Shown here in pieces: positions 1 through 6,067 of a stretch of DNA of 6,910 nt. A program made the translations under genes and the position numbers. The notes under the pieces were generated by a model that did not search any database, was not told the DNA's origin, and saw only the letters and a list, made by a program, of their open reading frames with translations. Source of the stretch: a candidate division GN15 bacterium (GTDB lineage: Bacteria; Zixibacteria; MSB-5A5; GN15; FEB-12); assembly GCA_014729205.1 (NCBI GenBank), contig WJKG01000224.1, positions 1 to 6,910 on the forward strand, written 5' to 3'. The stretch's first letter is position 1. Each line of letters opens with the position of its first letter.

Positions 1-866
1 CGGATACTGTTATAGGTGAGGAAGCCTACAAGGTGGAGATCACACAGGCGGCAAGTTCAGGGTACTTCCAGGGAGCAACGATTGCAGACCCGGCCATGAC
101 GCCCCTTACGCTTGATTCGACGAACAACAAACACCAGTTCAAGGTGGATTCGGTGCTTTCTGATGAAATCGTGCTGGAGGCGAGGACTTACAATACTACC
201 AGTGAGTTGGTGGATGAGATACAGACGCGGATCGACAACGATGAGTTGATCGGCAACAAGGGCCTGACCGTGGAATGGGTTGATACCGGTTCCGGCGGTG
301 GCCACCTGAAGTTCATGAGCTCCACTTATGGCGCTTCATCCAAGGTCGAGATGGATTTCAATGTCGGCGACGGAGCTTTCTCGGCTCTGGGGTTGACATC
401 GGGGACCATCGTTGGCGGCAAGGACGTCGAAGGAACCATCAACGGCGAGGCTGCTACCGGTCGCGGACAGCTTCTCACGGGTGATGCCGACAACGATACG
501 ACCGCCGGCCTGAAGGTGAAAGTGACACTCACCGACGATGATCTGCTGGCAGACGCCGAGGAGGCTGAGATCAGGCTGACGCGTGGAATCGGCGCCTCAA
601 TGGACGTTCTGCTGGACCGGATCAACGCTACCGGTGAAGGTACGATAGATCGCAAGATAGCCGGTCTGGAGCGGCAGATTCAGGATTTCGAGGGTCAGGT
701 GGAAGCGATCGACACGCGCCTTGCGCGGCGGCGCCAGAGCCTGTTCGAAGAGTTCTGGGCGATGGAGAAGGCCCTTGGTGAGCTACAATCTCAAAGCTCG
801 TTCCTGGAGAGTCAGCTGGCTTCAATAGGATCCAACTGGACACTGGGGGGCATGGACGGAAAGTAG
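1..866 (+). CDS. fliD: Flagellar hook-associated protein 2 (filament cap FliD), 3' part
   Basis: Partial at the 5' end: the frame is open from base 3, with no stop before it, giving 287 visible residues; the gene begins upstream of the window. FliD forms the cap at the growing flagellar tip, outside the cell, and guides flagellin folding. Residues about 41-135 look like a flagellin hook IN-type beta domain. They are followed by TINGEAATGRGQLLTG (145-160), a motif recurring in FliD and flagellin proteins. Residues about 180-276 match the FliD C-terminal domain: IRLTRGIGASMDVLLDRI, then a long heptad-like helix (about 215-270) with IDRKIAGLERQI and the typical ending LQSQSSFLESQL. fliS follows after 70 bases, the usual fliD-fliS order. 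The GTG at base 33 is internal, because the open frame and domain continue upstream of it. The family call is firm; domain edges are by eye. Confidence 0.93.
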   Translation, partial: DTVIGEEAYKVEITQAASSGYFQGATIADPAMTPLTLDSTNNKHQFKVDSVLSDEIVLEARTYNTTSELVDEIQTRIDNDELIGNKGLTVEWVDTGSGGGHLKFMSSTYGASSKVEMDFNVGDGAFSALGLTSGTIVGGKDVEGTINGEAATGRGQLLTGDADNDTTAGLKVKVTLTDDDLLADAEEAEIRLTRGIGASMDVLLDRINATGEGTIDRKIAGLERQIQDFEGQVEAIDTRLARRRQSLFEEFWAMEKALGELQSQSSFLESQLASIGSNWTLGGMDGK

Positions 867-936
867 CATTTGACTGTTTTTGACAGATGGACAAGAAGCG
901 ACCAAGAGAGCACATAGAAATCATGGGACGTCGGAT

Positions 937-1383
937 ATGAACAACAAGATTGGATCCTACAAATCCGCAGAGACTATTGGAAAATCGCAAATCGATCTTA
1001 TTCTCAAGGTATATGACGGGACGGTTGCTTCGCTGACGTCGGCTCGTGAAGCGTACGCCAACGATCAGTTTGCCGACGGACGCGAGCACATGGAGAAGAC
1101 GAAGCGCTTCGTCACGCACCTGTATACCACGTTGAATATGGACAAGGGGGGAGAGGTCGCCGAGAATCTCAGCAAACTGTATTCATACGTCATCAGCCAG
1201 ACCTATGTGATCCAGGCGACCAAGGATGTCGAGTTGATAGACGATATGATCACGATAATGGAAAATCTTCGTAGCGGTTGGCGTGGTCTGAAGGAGCAGC
1301 AGGCGGAGGGCGAGATTCCCGAGTCGATGCCTGAGGCGCAGGCAACCACCGAGACTGCCAGAGAATTCACAACAACGGCGTAG
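937..1383 (+). CDS. fliS: Flagellin export chaperone FliS
   Basis: FliS binds the C-terminal helix of flagellin in the cytoplasm, preventing premature polymerisation and delivering it to the flagellar type III export apparatus. The protein is 148 residues; family members are usually about 120-140. Recognisable segments are QIDLILKVYDG (18-28), TTLNMDKGGEVAENLSKLY (64-82) and LIDDMITIMENLRSGW (100-115), all in helical context. The last 30 or so residues form an acidic, Thr/Ala-rich tail outside the usual fold. I chose the ATG at 937 because MNNKIGSYKS matches the normal FliS N-terminus and GGGACG (925-930) lies 6 bases upstream. A TTG at 880 would add 19 residues unlike the family and has no ribosome binding site. 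The next gene begins 3 bases after the stop, so translational coupling is likely. Confidence 0.93.
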   Translation: MNNKIGSYKSAETIGKSQIDLILKVYDGTVASLTSAREAYANDQFADGREHMEKTKRFVTHLYTTLNMDKGGEVAENLSKLYSYVISQTYVIQATKDVELIDDMITIMENLRSGWRGLKEQQAEGEIPESMPEAQATTETAREFTTTA

Positions 1384-1386
1384 GGT

Positions 1387-1845
1387 ATGGCAACGGGATC
1401 ATCAGCATACGATCAGGTAACTCGCGAGCTTCTGTTTACGCTCAAGGAGGAATACTCATTCTACCAGTCGCTGTATGTAACGCTTGACAAGCAGCGTGAC
1501 ATGATCAAGTACGACAAGGATGAGAAGCTCATCGATCTGTTCACGGAGGCACAGCGCTATCACGAGCGGATCAAGAAGTCGGAACAGAAGATCGCAGACC
1601 TGCGAGAGCGCCATCCACGGGCGTTCAAGATGGCGGCCAAGCTGCCGGAGGTCAAGAAGATCGTCAACAGCATCATGACTATGGTACGCAAGAACATGAC
1701 CCTGGTCAGCGAGTGCGACGAGTATCTTCAGGGACGTTATGACCGAATCAAGGTCGAGCTGGGGGAACTGCGGAACTCCCGCAAGATTCTCCAGTATATC
1801 AGCAATGTGGAGCCATCGCCGCAATATGTCGATGGTAAGAAATAG
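1387..1845 (+). CDS. FlgN/FliT-like flagellar export chaperone
   Basis: A 152-residue, almost entirely helical, highly charged protein with no signal peptide or membrane segment. The pattern fits the FlgN-type chaperone family: an N-terminal helix rich in E, L and Y (ELLFTLKEEYSFYQSL, about 14-29), a K/E-rich middle helix, a helix with IMTMVRKNMTLVSECDEYL (about 96-114), and a short unstructured end. FlgN carries hook-associated proteins FlgK and FlgL to the export gate; FliT does the same for FliD. Position after fliD-fliS favours FliT, while position before flgM favours FlgN, so I leave the symbol open. The start lies 3 bases after the fliS stop and has no strong ribosome binding site, only the weak GGG at 1383-1385, so it is probably read by ribosomes finishing fliS. 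Family assignment rests on overall pattern and context, not on a catalytic motif. Confidence 0.68.
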   Translation: MATGSSAYDQVTRELLFTLKEEYSFYQSLYVTLDKQRDMIKYDKDEKLIDLFTEAQRYHERIKKSEQKIADLRERHPRAFKMAAKLPEVKKIVNSIMTMVRKNMTLVSECDEYLQGRYDRIKVELGELRNSRKILQYISNVEPSPQYVDGKK

Positions 1846-1906
1846 GTAGATGAAGGTAAGCGTGTAACAGCAACAAGAGAGTGGTATGGAGCACCCTCAT
1901 TGGAAA

Positions 1907-1914
1907 AGAGGTGA
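1907..1914 (+). promoter_or_regulatory. Ribosome binding site deciding the flgM start
   Basis: AGAGGTGA ends 4 bases before the ATG at 1919. It is the strongest Shine-Dalgarno match in the gap after the FlgN/FliT-like gene. It favours 1919 over the in-frame ATG at 1886, which has only AGAGAG upstream. Confidence 0.6.
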
Positions 1915-1918
1915 GCCA

Positions 1919-2263
1919 ATGGACATTGGAAGTATCAACGATAACAACGGTAAGGTCGTTGACACCGCTTCGCGAAGGATGCCGCAAACCGACCAATCGC
2001 CGCAGGAGAAGTCGAGCTCAGCGGTTGCGGATTCGGTGCAGATATCCGACGAAGCACGCGGTCGTTTGGCCGAGCTGGCCGATGCAGCGCGTCGAATTGA
2101 AATCGAGCATCCGGAGCTTGGCGGCGAGGAAGAAGACAGGCTTGAGCACATAAGGGCTCGAATCGCAAACGGGCTGTATGACAACCCGGAAGTCAAGCGC
2201 CAGGTGGCCGACCGTCTTGCGCAACGGCTTTTTGAGCAGGGGAATACCGAAACAGAAGAGTGA
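1919..2263 (+). CDS. flgM: Anti-sigma-28 factor FlgM
   Basis: FlgM binds sigma-28 (FliA/SigD) and blocks late flagellar transcription. When the hook-basal body is complete, FlgM is exported and the sigma factor is freed. The protein is 114 residues, a little longer than the usual 90-100. It begins MDIGSIND, similar to the short M-x-I start common in the family. A polar, probably disordered stretch follows (about 10-38), then VQISDEAR (40-47) and the sigma-binding helical region with HIRARIANGLYDNPEVKRQVADRL (77-100), close to the family pattern of R/K-x-x-I-x-x-G-x-Y followed by an A-x-x-L helix. Starting at 1886 instead would add 11 residues without family resemblance. The HDOD gene starts 5 bases after this stop. 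Presence of flgM implies a sigma-28 gene elsewhere. Confidence 0.87.
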   Translation: MDIGSINDNNGKVVDTASRRMPQTDQSPQEKSSSAVADSVQISDEARGRLAELADAARRIEIEHPELGGEEEDRLEHIRARIANGLYDNPEVKRQVADRLAQRLFEQGNTETEE

Positions 2264-2268
2264 GAATC

Positions 2269-3153
2269 ATGAGTACAGCAGCCATTGACAACAAGGTCCA
2301 GATGGTGGTGAGCAACATCCGTAACCTGCCCACCCCACCAATCGTGTTTAACCAGATCCAGAAGGCAATCAACGATCCCAATGTCTCGGCAGCACAGATT
2401 GCCTCTATCCTGTCTGAGGATCCGGCCATGTCCGTCAAGGTGCTCAAGCTCACCAACTCAGCGTTCTACGGTCTCTCCCGCGAGGTGGACTCCGTCAAGC
2501 AGGCGGTGGTCATTATCGGTCTGGAAGCGGTCAAAAACCTCGTGCTCTCTGCCTCGGTGCTCGACATGTTCAAGAGCAAACACATCGACCAGGAATATCA
2601 GGAGCGTTTCTGGAGACACTCTCTGGCTACCGGGATTTGCGCTCGACTGATCGCCCGACGTATCCAGGGTCGCGGCATGGTAGATCCGGATACGGCGTTT
2701 TCTTCGGGGCTTCTCCATGATGTTGGTAAGATGGTTCTCTCGTGTCATTTGCCCAACGAACACAAGAATTTCCTCGAAGCTCGTGCCAAGGATCCGGAGA
2801 CGATGGATTTCGAACTTGAAGACAACGTTCTTGGGTTCAACCATGCGCAGGTGGGTGGGTTTCTGGCCGCGACCTGGAAGCTGCCGGAGAAACTGGCAGA
2901 CTCCATTACCTATCATCATGCTCCTGCTGAGCAGGGACTGACGGATCCCATTACCAGCTTCATTCATCTTGCCAATCACATCGCCAAGGAGACGTTCAAG
3001 GATGATACGGACTCTGGTCCACGCGGGGAGGCAAGTCCCGAGGTGATGGCCTACCTGCAGATCGACGAGTCCAAGTTGGAGGAGCTCTCCGAGGCTCTCA
3101 GGGAGGAGTACGTCAAGGCCGAGACCTTCATGCAGATGGCCGGATTGGCGTAA
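2269..3153 (+). CDS. Stand-alone HDOD-domain signalling protein
   Basis: A 294-residue cytoplasmic protein made of one HDOD domain, a relative of the HD phosphohydrolase fold found in signalling proteins and usually regarded as non-catalytic. The family signature is clear: LPTPPIVFNQI (20-30), a DPAMSVKVLKLTNSAFYG block (51-68), AVVIIGLEAVKNLVL (79-93), the RHSLATGICARLIA helix (116-129), the GLLHDVGK motif (147-154), an H-x-x-VGGFLAATWKLP block (192-206) and a YHHA motif (215-218). The HD pair (H150, D151) is kept, but the late metal-ligand Asp of true HD hydrolases appears as Asn in HLANH (N236), as in many HDOD proteins. No receiver, GGDEF or EAL domain is attached. The ATG at 2269 has GAGTGAG just upstream; a GTG at 2260 would overlap the flgM stop and add 3 residues. 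Context suggests a role in motility control, but its partner cannot be read from the sequence. Confidence 0.88.
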   Translation: MSTAAIDNKVQMVVSNIRNLPTPPIVFNQIQKAINDPNVSAAQIASILSEDPAMSVKVLKLTNSAFYGLSREVDSVKQAVVIIGLEAVKNLVLSASVLDMFKSKHIDQEYQERFWRHSLATGICARLIARRIQGRGMVDPDTAFSSGLLHDVGKMVLSCHLPNEHKNFLEARAKDPETMDFELEDNVLGFNHAQVGGFLAATWKLPEKLADSITYHHAPAEQGLTDPITSFIHLANHIAKETFKDDTDSGPRGEASPEVMAYLQIDESKLEELSEALREEYVKAETFMQMAGLA

Positions 3154-3161
3154 CAGGCTGT

Positions 3162-3200
3162 GCCGATAGCACGGTCGGCCGGGAACTTTGCTATCTCGGC
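3162..3200 (+). other. Imperfect hairpin after the HDOD gene
   Basis: GATAGCA (3165-3171) pairs with TGCTATC (3189-3195). After a 2-base bulge, GCC (3162-3164) pairs with GGC (3198-3200). No T-run follows, so it is not a standard intrinsic terminator. It could protect the 3' end of the flagellar transcript. Confidence 0.35.
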
Positions 3201-3256
3201 CACTATTCCACTTCATATACGACTGTTTGTGGCTTCGCGGTCGACAAGAGACTAAT

Positions 3257-3274
3257 CGACCGCAAGGTCGTTTT
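3257..3274 (+). terminator. Compact terminator-like hairpin ending the flagellar/HDOD operon
   Basis: CGACC (3257-3261) and GGTCG (3266-3270) form a 5-bp stem closed by a GCAA tetraloop of the stable GNRA class, directly followed by TTTT (3271-3274). It lies between the HDOD stop and the next promoter, where a terminator is expected. The short stem and four-base T-run make it modest in strength. An overlapping alternative stem, GCGGTCGA (3237-3244) with TCGACCGC (3256-3263), extensible by CTT/AAG across a bulge, uses the same bases. Confidence 0.5.
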
Positions 3275-3317
3275 CGTACAATAACTAAAGCGGTTACTGC
3301 CGATAATGAAAACAGGC

Positions 3318-3346
3318 TTGACATATCGCGTAACCGGGCCTATTAT
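3318..3346 (+). promoter_or_regulatory. Housekeeping (sigma-70 type) promoter for tRNA-Val and probably the thrS operon
   Basis: The -35 box TTGACA (3318-3323) is a perfect consensus. A spacer of exactly 17 bases leads to the -10 box TATTAT (3341-3346), five of six matches. Transcription should start at about 3352-3353, giving a leader of about 48 bases before the tRNA. I see no comparable promoter between the tRNA and thrS, so this one probably serves both. It is the best promoter match in the window. Confidence 0.82.
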
Positions 3347-3360
3347 TTGCGACTACGCTG

Positions 3361-3395
3361 ACGGGCTGCTCATTTGGGCAGACCGTGCAAATGAG
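3361..3395 (+). other. tRNA-Val 5' leader with two competing hairpins
   Basis: The first hairpin pairs ACGGGCTGC (3361-3369) with GCAGACCGT (3378-3386) around an 8-base loop, with one G-A mismatch. The second pairs CTCATTTG (3369-3376) perfectly with CAAATGAG (3388-3395). The 5' arm of the second lies in the loop of the first. The connecting loops of 0 and 1 base look too short for a full pseudoknot, so the two are probably alternatives. Confidence 0.45.
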
Positions 3396-3400
3396 ATCGT

Positions 3401-3477
3401 GGGCGATTAGCTCAGATGGTTAGAGTACTTGCTTGACATGCAAGGGGTCACTGGTTCAATTCCAGTATCGCCCACCA
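3401..3477 (+). tRNA. tRNA-Val (anticodon GAC)
   Basis: A complete cloverleaf of 77 bases including the encoded CCA. The acceptor stem GGGCGAT pairs perfectly with ATCGCCC. The D arm is GCTC/GAGT with a GG-containing loop, the anticodon stem is CTTGC/GCAAG around loop TTGACAT, and the T arm is ACTGG/CCAGT around TTCAATT. The anticodon GAC (3435-3437) reads valine codons GUC and GUU. The discriminator base is A, as usual for valine tRNAs. The gene sits between a strong promoter and thrS; a tRNA-Val just upstream of thrS also occurs, from memory, in some other bacteria. Confidence 0.97.
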
Positions 3478-3490
3478 TAAGCTTCTTCGT

Positions 3491-3529
3491 TGCGGGTTCG
3501 GTTCTCTGATACCAGGGCCGGGTACCGCA
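3491..3529 (+). promoter_or_regulatory. thrS leader hairpin followed by a T-rich stretch (possible attenuator or operator)
   Basis: TGCGG (3491-3495) pairs with CCGCA (3525-3529). Inside it, CGG (3499-3501) pairs with CCG (3518-3520), and CTCT (3504-3507) with AGGG (3514-3517) around the loop GATACC. TTAATTTTGTT follows directly (3530-3540). The arrangement resembles a weak intrinsic terminator between the tRNA and thrS. It could attenuate thrS or define the tRNA 3' processing end. The stem is interrupted and the case is suggestive only. Confidence 0.35.
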
Positions 3530-3561
3530 TTAATTTTGTTGGAAGGAAGTTGAGCCCAGCT

Positions 3562-5520
3562 ATGTCACAGGTTCAGATTACTCTGCCCGATGGCTCAGCC
3601 AAACAGGTACAGGCCGGACAGACCGGTTTCGACCTGGCTAAGTCCATCTCGCCCCGCCTGGCCAAGGACGCAATTGCCGTCAAGGTCGATGGCGAAGTGC
3701 GTGATCTTCACCGTCCCTTAGACCGTGACGCTCAGGTGCAGATTCTGACATTCAATGACAGCGAAGGGCGCGAGGTTTTCTGGCATTCCTCGGCTCACGT
3801 GATGGCGCAGGCCGTGACGGACGTTTTCCCCAAGGCCAAGCTGGCTATCGGCCCCCCGATCGAAGAGGGCTGGTACTACGACTTCGAGGTGGAGAAGCCT
3901 TTTGCGCCGGAGGATCTGGAGAAGATCGAGAAGCGCATGTCCGAGATTATCAAGGAGGACGCACCGTTTTCCTGCGAATACATGGATCGCGAGAAGGCCA
4001 TCGAGTACTATCGATCCCAGGGAGCGGACTACAAGGTTGAGATGCTCGAGGAGTTCGATGACGAGCGCGTGAGTGTCTACCACCATTCTACTTTTGAGGA
4101 CCTCTGCCGCGGACCGCATATCCCCAGCACGGGCAAGATCAAGGCTTTTAAGCTCATAGCAACTTCCGCAGCTTACTGGCGTGGTGATGAAAACCGGCAG
4201 ACCTTGCAACGCATCTACGGGGTGTCATATCCCAAGAAGAGCATGCTGGAAGATTATCTCACTCGTTTGGAAGAGGCTAAGAAGCGTGACCATCGTGTCT
4301 TGGGTAAGCAGCTTGAGCTGTTTCACATTTCGCCCGAGGTTGGGGCGGGACTGGTCATGTGGTTGCCCAAAGGAGCCAGGGTACGTAACGAGATCGAGAA
4401 TTTCTGGCGCGAAGAGCACCTTCGTTATGGATACGAACTGGTGTACTCACCTCACATTGCCAACCTGGAGCTGTGGCGCCGAAGCGGCCATACCGATTTC
4501 TACAGTGAAGACATGTTTGAGCCGATCAAGGCCGACAACCAGATGTACCAGCTCAAGCCGATGAACTGCCCGTTCCACATTACGATGTACCAGTCACGTC
4601 GCTGGTCCTATCGGGATCTTCCGATGCGCTGGGCGGAGCTGGGCACGGTGTATCGGTTCGAGAAGGCAGGTGTCGTGCACGGTCTGGCGCGTGTACGCGG
4701 ATTTACTCAGGACGATGCGCACCATTTCTGCACCAAGGACCAGATGGAGGACGAGCTGGTCTGGTTGCTTGATTTCTGTACCCATATGCTTAGTTCGTTC
4801 GGGCTGGACGACTATGAGATTTTCCTGTCGACTCGTCCCGAGAAGGCGATAGGCGACCCGGCTGACTGGGTCTTGGCCGAGAACGGGCTGAAGCTGGCGC
4901 TGGAGAAATCGGGACTTCGTTATAGCGTCGATGAGGGTGGTGGAGCTTTTTACGGTCCCAAGATCGATATCAAGATTCGTGATGCTATCGGGCGTAGCTG
5001 GCAGTGTTCGACTATCCAGTTTGACTTCTCTTTGCCAGAACGCTTTGATTTGCAATACATTGGCCCTGATGGCCAGCCTCAGCGCCCGTACATGATTCAC
5101 CGTGCCTTGCTGGGTTCGATAGAACGTTTTTTTGGGGTTCTGATTGAGCACCACGCCGGCAAGTTCCCGTTGTGGTTGGCGCCGGTACAGGCACGAGTCC
5201 TGACCATCACTGATGACTTCAACGACTACGGACGAGAGGTTACCGACCGGTTGAAATCACGCCGGATCCGGGCTGAGTTTGATGATCGTTCGGAGAAAAT
5301 CGGTGCCAAAATTCGCGATGCCGAGTTGCAGAAAGTACCGTATATGCTTATAATTGGAGCCCGTGAGAAGGACTCCAACAGCTTATCGATTCGTCGCCAT
5401 GGAGAAGGCGATCTGGGCAGCAAGCCGGTCGACGAGGTAGTTGACACATTGCTGGCAGAGATCGAGAGTAAAGGATTGGAGCCGAGCGAATCAGAAGCCA
5501 CAGGAGGATTGCATAGCTAA
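3562..5520 (+). CDS. thrS: Threonine-tRNA ligase
   Basis: Class II synthetase charging tRNA-Thr with threonine in the cytoplasm; 652 residues, near the usual 640. Domain order is complete: an N-terminal TGS domain (about 1-65), then the editing domain with HSSAH (H75, H79) and DLCRGPH (C182, H186), the residues that clear mischarged serine. The catalytic core (about 250-540) carries the zinc ligands C336 (MNCPFH), H387 (DDAHHF) and H513 (MIHRAL), motif 2 (AELGTVYRFEKAG...RVRGFTQDD) and motif 3 with R522 (LLGSIERFFG). An anticodon-binding domain fills about 540-640. The start at 3562 gives MSQVQITLPDGS, a normal TGS beginning, with AAGGAAG (3543-3549) 12 bases upstream. An in-frame TTG at 3490 would add 24 unlikely residues. 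The stop overlaps the start of infC by 8 bases. No key residue is missing. Confidence 0.97.
   Translation: MSQVQITLPDGSAKQVQAGQTGFDLAKSISPRLAKDAIAVKVDGEVRDLHRPLDRDAQVQILTFNDSEGREVFWHSSAHVMAQAVTDVFPKAKLAIGPPIEEGWYYDFEVEKPFAPEDLEKIEKRMSEIIKEDAPFSCEYMDREKAIEYYRSQGADYKVEMLEEFDDERVSVYHHSTFEDLCRGPHIPSTGKIKAFKLIATSAAYWRGDENRQTLQRIYGVSYPKKSMLEDYLTRLEEAKKRDHRVLGKQLELFHISPEVGAGLVMWLPKGARVRNEIENFWREEHLRYGYELVYSPHIANLELWRRSGHTDFYSEDMFEPIKADNQMYQLKPMNCPFHITMYQSRRWSYRDLPMRWAELGTVYRFEKAGVVHGLARVRGFTQDDAHHFCTKDQMEDELVWLLDFCTHMLSSFGLDDYEIFLSTRPEKAIGDPADWVLAENGLKLALEKSGLRYSVDEGGGAFYGPKIDIKIRDAIGRSWQCSTIQFDFSLPERFDLQYIGPDGQPQRPYMIHRALLGSIERFFGVLIEHHAGKFPLWLAPVQARVLTITDDFNDYGREVTDRLKSRRIRAEFDDRSEKIGAKIRDAELQKVPYMLIIGAREKDSNSLSIRRHGEGDLGSKPVDEVVDTLLAEIESKGLEPSESEATGGLHS
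5502..5507 (+). promoter_or_regulatory. Strong ribosome binding site deciding the infC start
   Basis: AGGAGG, a full anti-16S match, lies inside the thrS 3' end. It is 5 bases before the in-frame ATA at 5513, and there is no ATG, GTG or TTG in the infC frame within normal range. It fixes ATA as the likely start of infC. Confidence 0.75.
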
Positions 5521-6055
5521 GGGAGATCTCAGGATCAATCGTCAAATTCGGATTTCACCGATCAGGTTGATTGGTCCGGATGGAGAACAGGTAGGTATTG
5601 TCCCGACCAATGAGGCTCTGGCTCGAGCCGAAGAGTCTGAGCTGGACCTGGTTGAGGTAGCGCCGAACAGCCGACCACCGGTCTGCCGTATCATGGACTA
5701 TGGTAAGTACAAGTACGAGCAGGCCAAGAAGGAGAAAACGGCCAAGAAGCGCCAGCATGCCTTCCAGCTCAAGGAGATGCGCTATCGGCCGAAGATTGAT
5801 CAGCACGACTTTGACTTCAAGACGAAGCACGTGCGCAGCTTCCTCGAGTCCGGGAGTAAGGTGAAAGCCTTCGTGATGTTCCGTGGGCGCGAGATGGCTT
5901 ATACCGAGCAGGGTCGCAAGCTGTTAGAGCGGGTAGCTGAGGAGTTGAACGATATTGCGACGATTGAATCGGCCCCGAAGCTCGACGGACGCCATATGCA
6001 CATGGTGCTGGCGCCGCGACCCGAGATAATGAAGAGTGTCAAGCAGAACGATTAG
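5513..6055 (+). CDS. infC: Translation initiation factor IF-3
   Basis: IF-3 binds the 30S subunit, keeps it apart from 50S and checks the start codon and initiator tRNA. The product is 180 residues, the length of the E. coli protein. The N-terminal domain includes RINRQIR (7-13), PDGEQVGIV (22-30) and PPVCRIMDYGKYKYEQ (55-70). A Lys-rich linker follows (about 71-86), then the C-terminal domain with KEMRYRPKIDQHDF (87-100), FRGREMAY (123-130) and HMHMVLAPRP (161-170). I place the start at ATA 5513, because the reading (f)M-A-K-G-D-L-R-I-N-R fits the family N-terminus and AGGAGG is 5 bases upstream. The in-frame ATG at 5441 lies deep inside thrS, has no matching site and would add residues unlike IF-3. 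Non-standard starts (AUU in E. coli) are known in infC and underlie its self-control. Confidence 0.95.
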   Translation: MAKGDLRINRQIRISPIRLIGPDGEQVGIVPTNEALARAEESELDLVEVAPNSRPPVCRIMDYGKYKYEQAKKEKTAKKRQHAFQLKEMRYRPKIDQHDFDFKTKHVRSFLESGSKVKAFVMFRGREMAYTEQGRKLLERVAEELNDIATIESAPKLDGRHMHMVLAPRPEIMKSVKQND

Positions 6056-6067
6056 CACCCCGGGGTG
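6056..6067 (+). other. Perfect palindrome just after the infC stop
   Basis: CACCCCGGGGTG directly follows the stop codon and is followed by TTTCGTT. As RNA it could form a CACC/GGUG stem with a CCGG loop, extended by G-U and A-U pairs at 6055/6068 and 6054/6069. It could be a weak attenuator or an RNA stability element between infC and rpmI. The T-stretch is poor. Confidence 0.4.

Noticed and set aside
869..886. Two TTGAC-like hexamers between fliD and fliS as -35 boxes
   Set aside because: Neither has a TATAAT-like box at a suitable distance; the gap reads as within-operon spacer.
880..936. Upstream TTG start adding 19 residues to FliS
   Set aside because: No ribosome binding site precedes it and the added residues do not resemble FliS, whereas MNNKIGSYKS is a normal start.
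1886..1918. Earlier in-frame ATG for flgM
   Set aside because: The site at 1919 has the better ribosome binding sequence and gives a family-like N-terminus.
2458..3324. Long open reading frame on the minus strand opposite the HDOD gene
   Set aside because: Its translation shows no recognisable family and it mirrors a well-conserved HDOD gene, so it is a shadow of codon bias.
3516..3530. GGGTACCGC before thrS resembles the conserved T-box core
   Set aside because: A T-box needs a long upstream Stem I with a specifier codon, but only 84 bases separate the tRNA from thrS and the rest of the T-box motif is absent.
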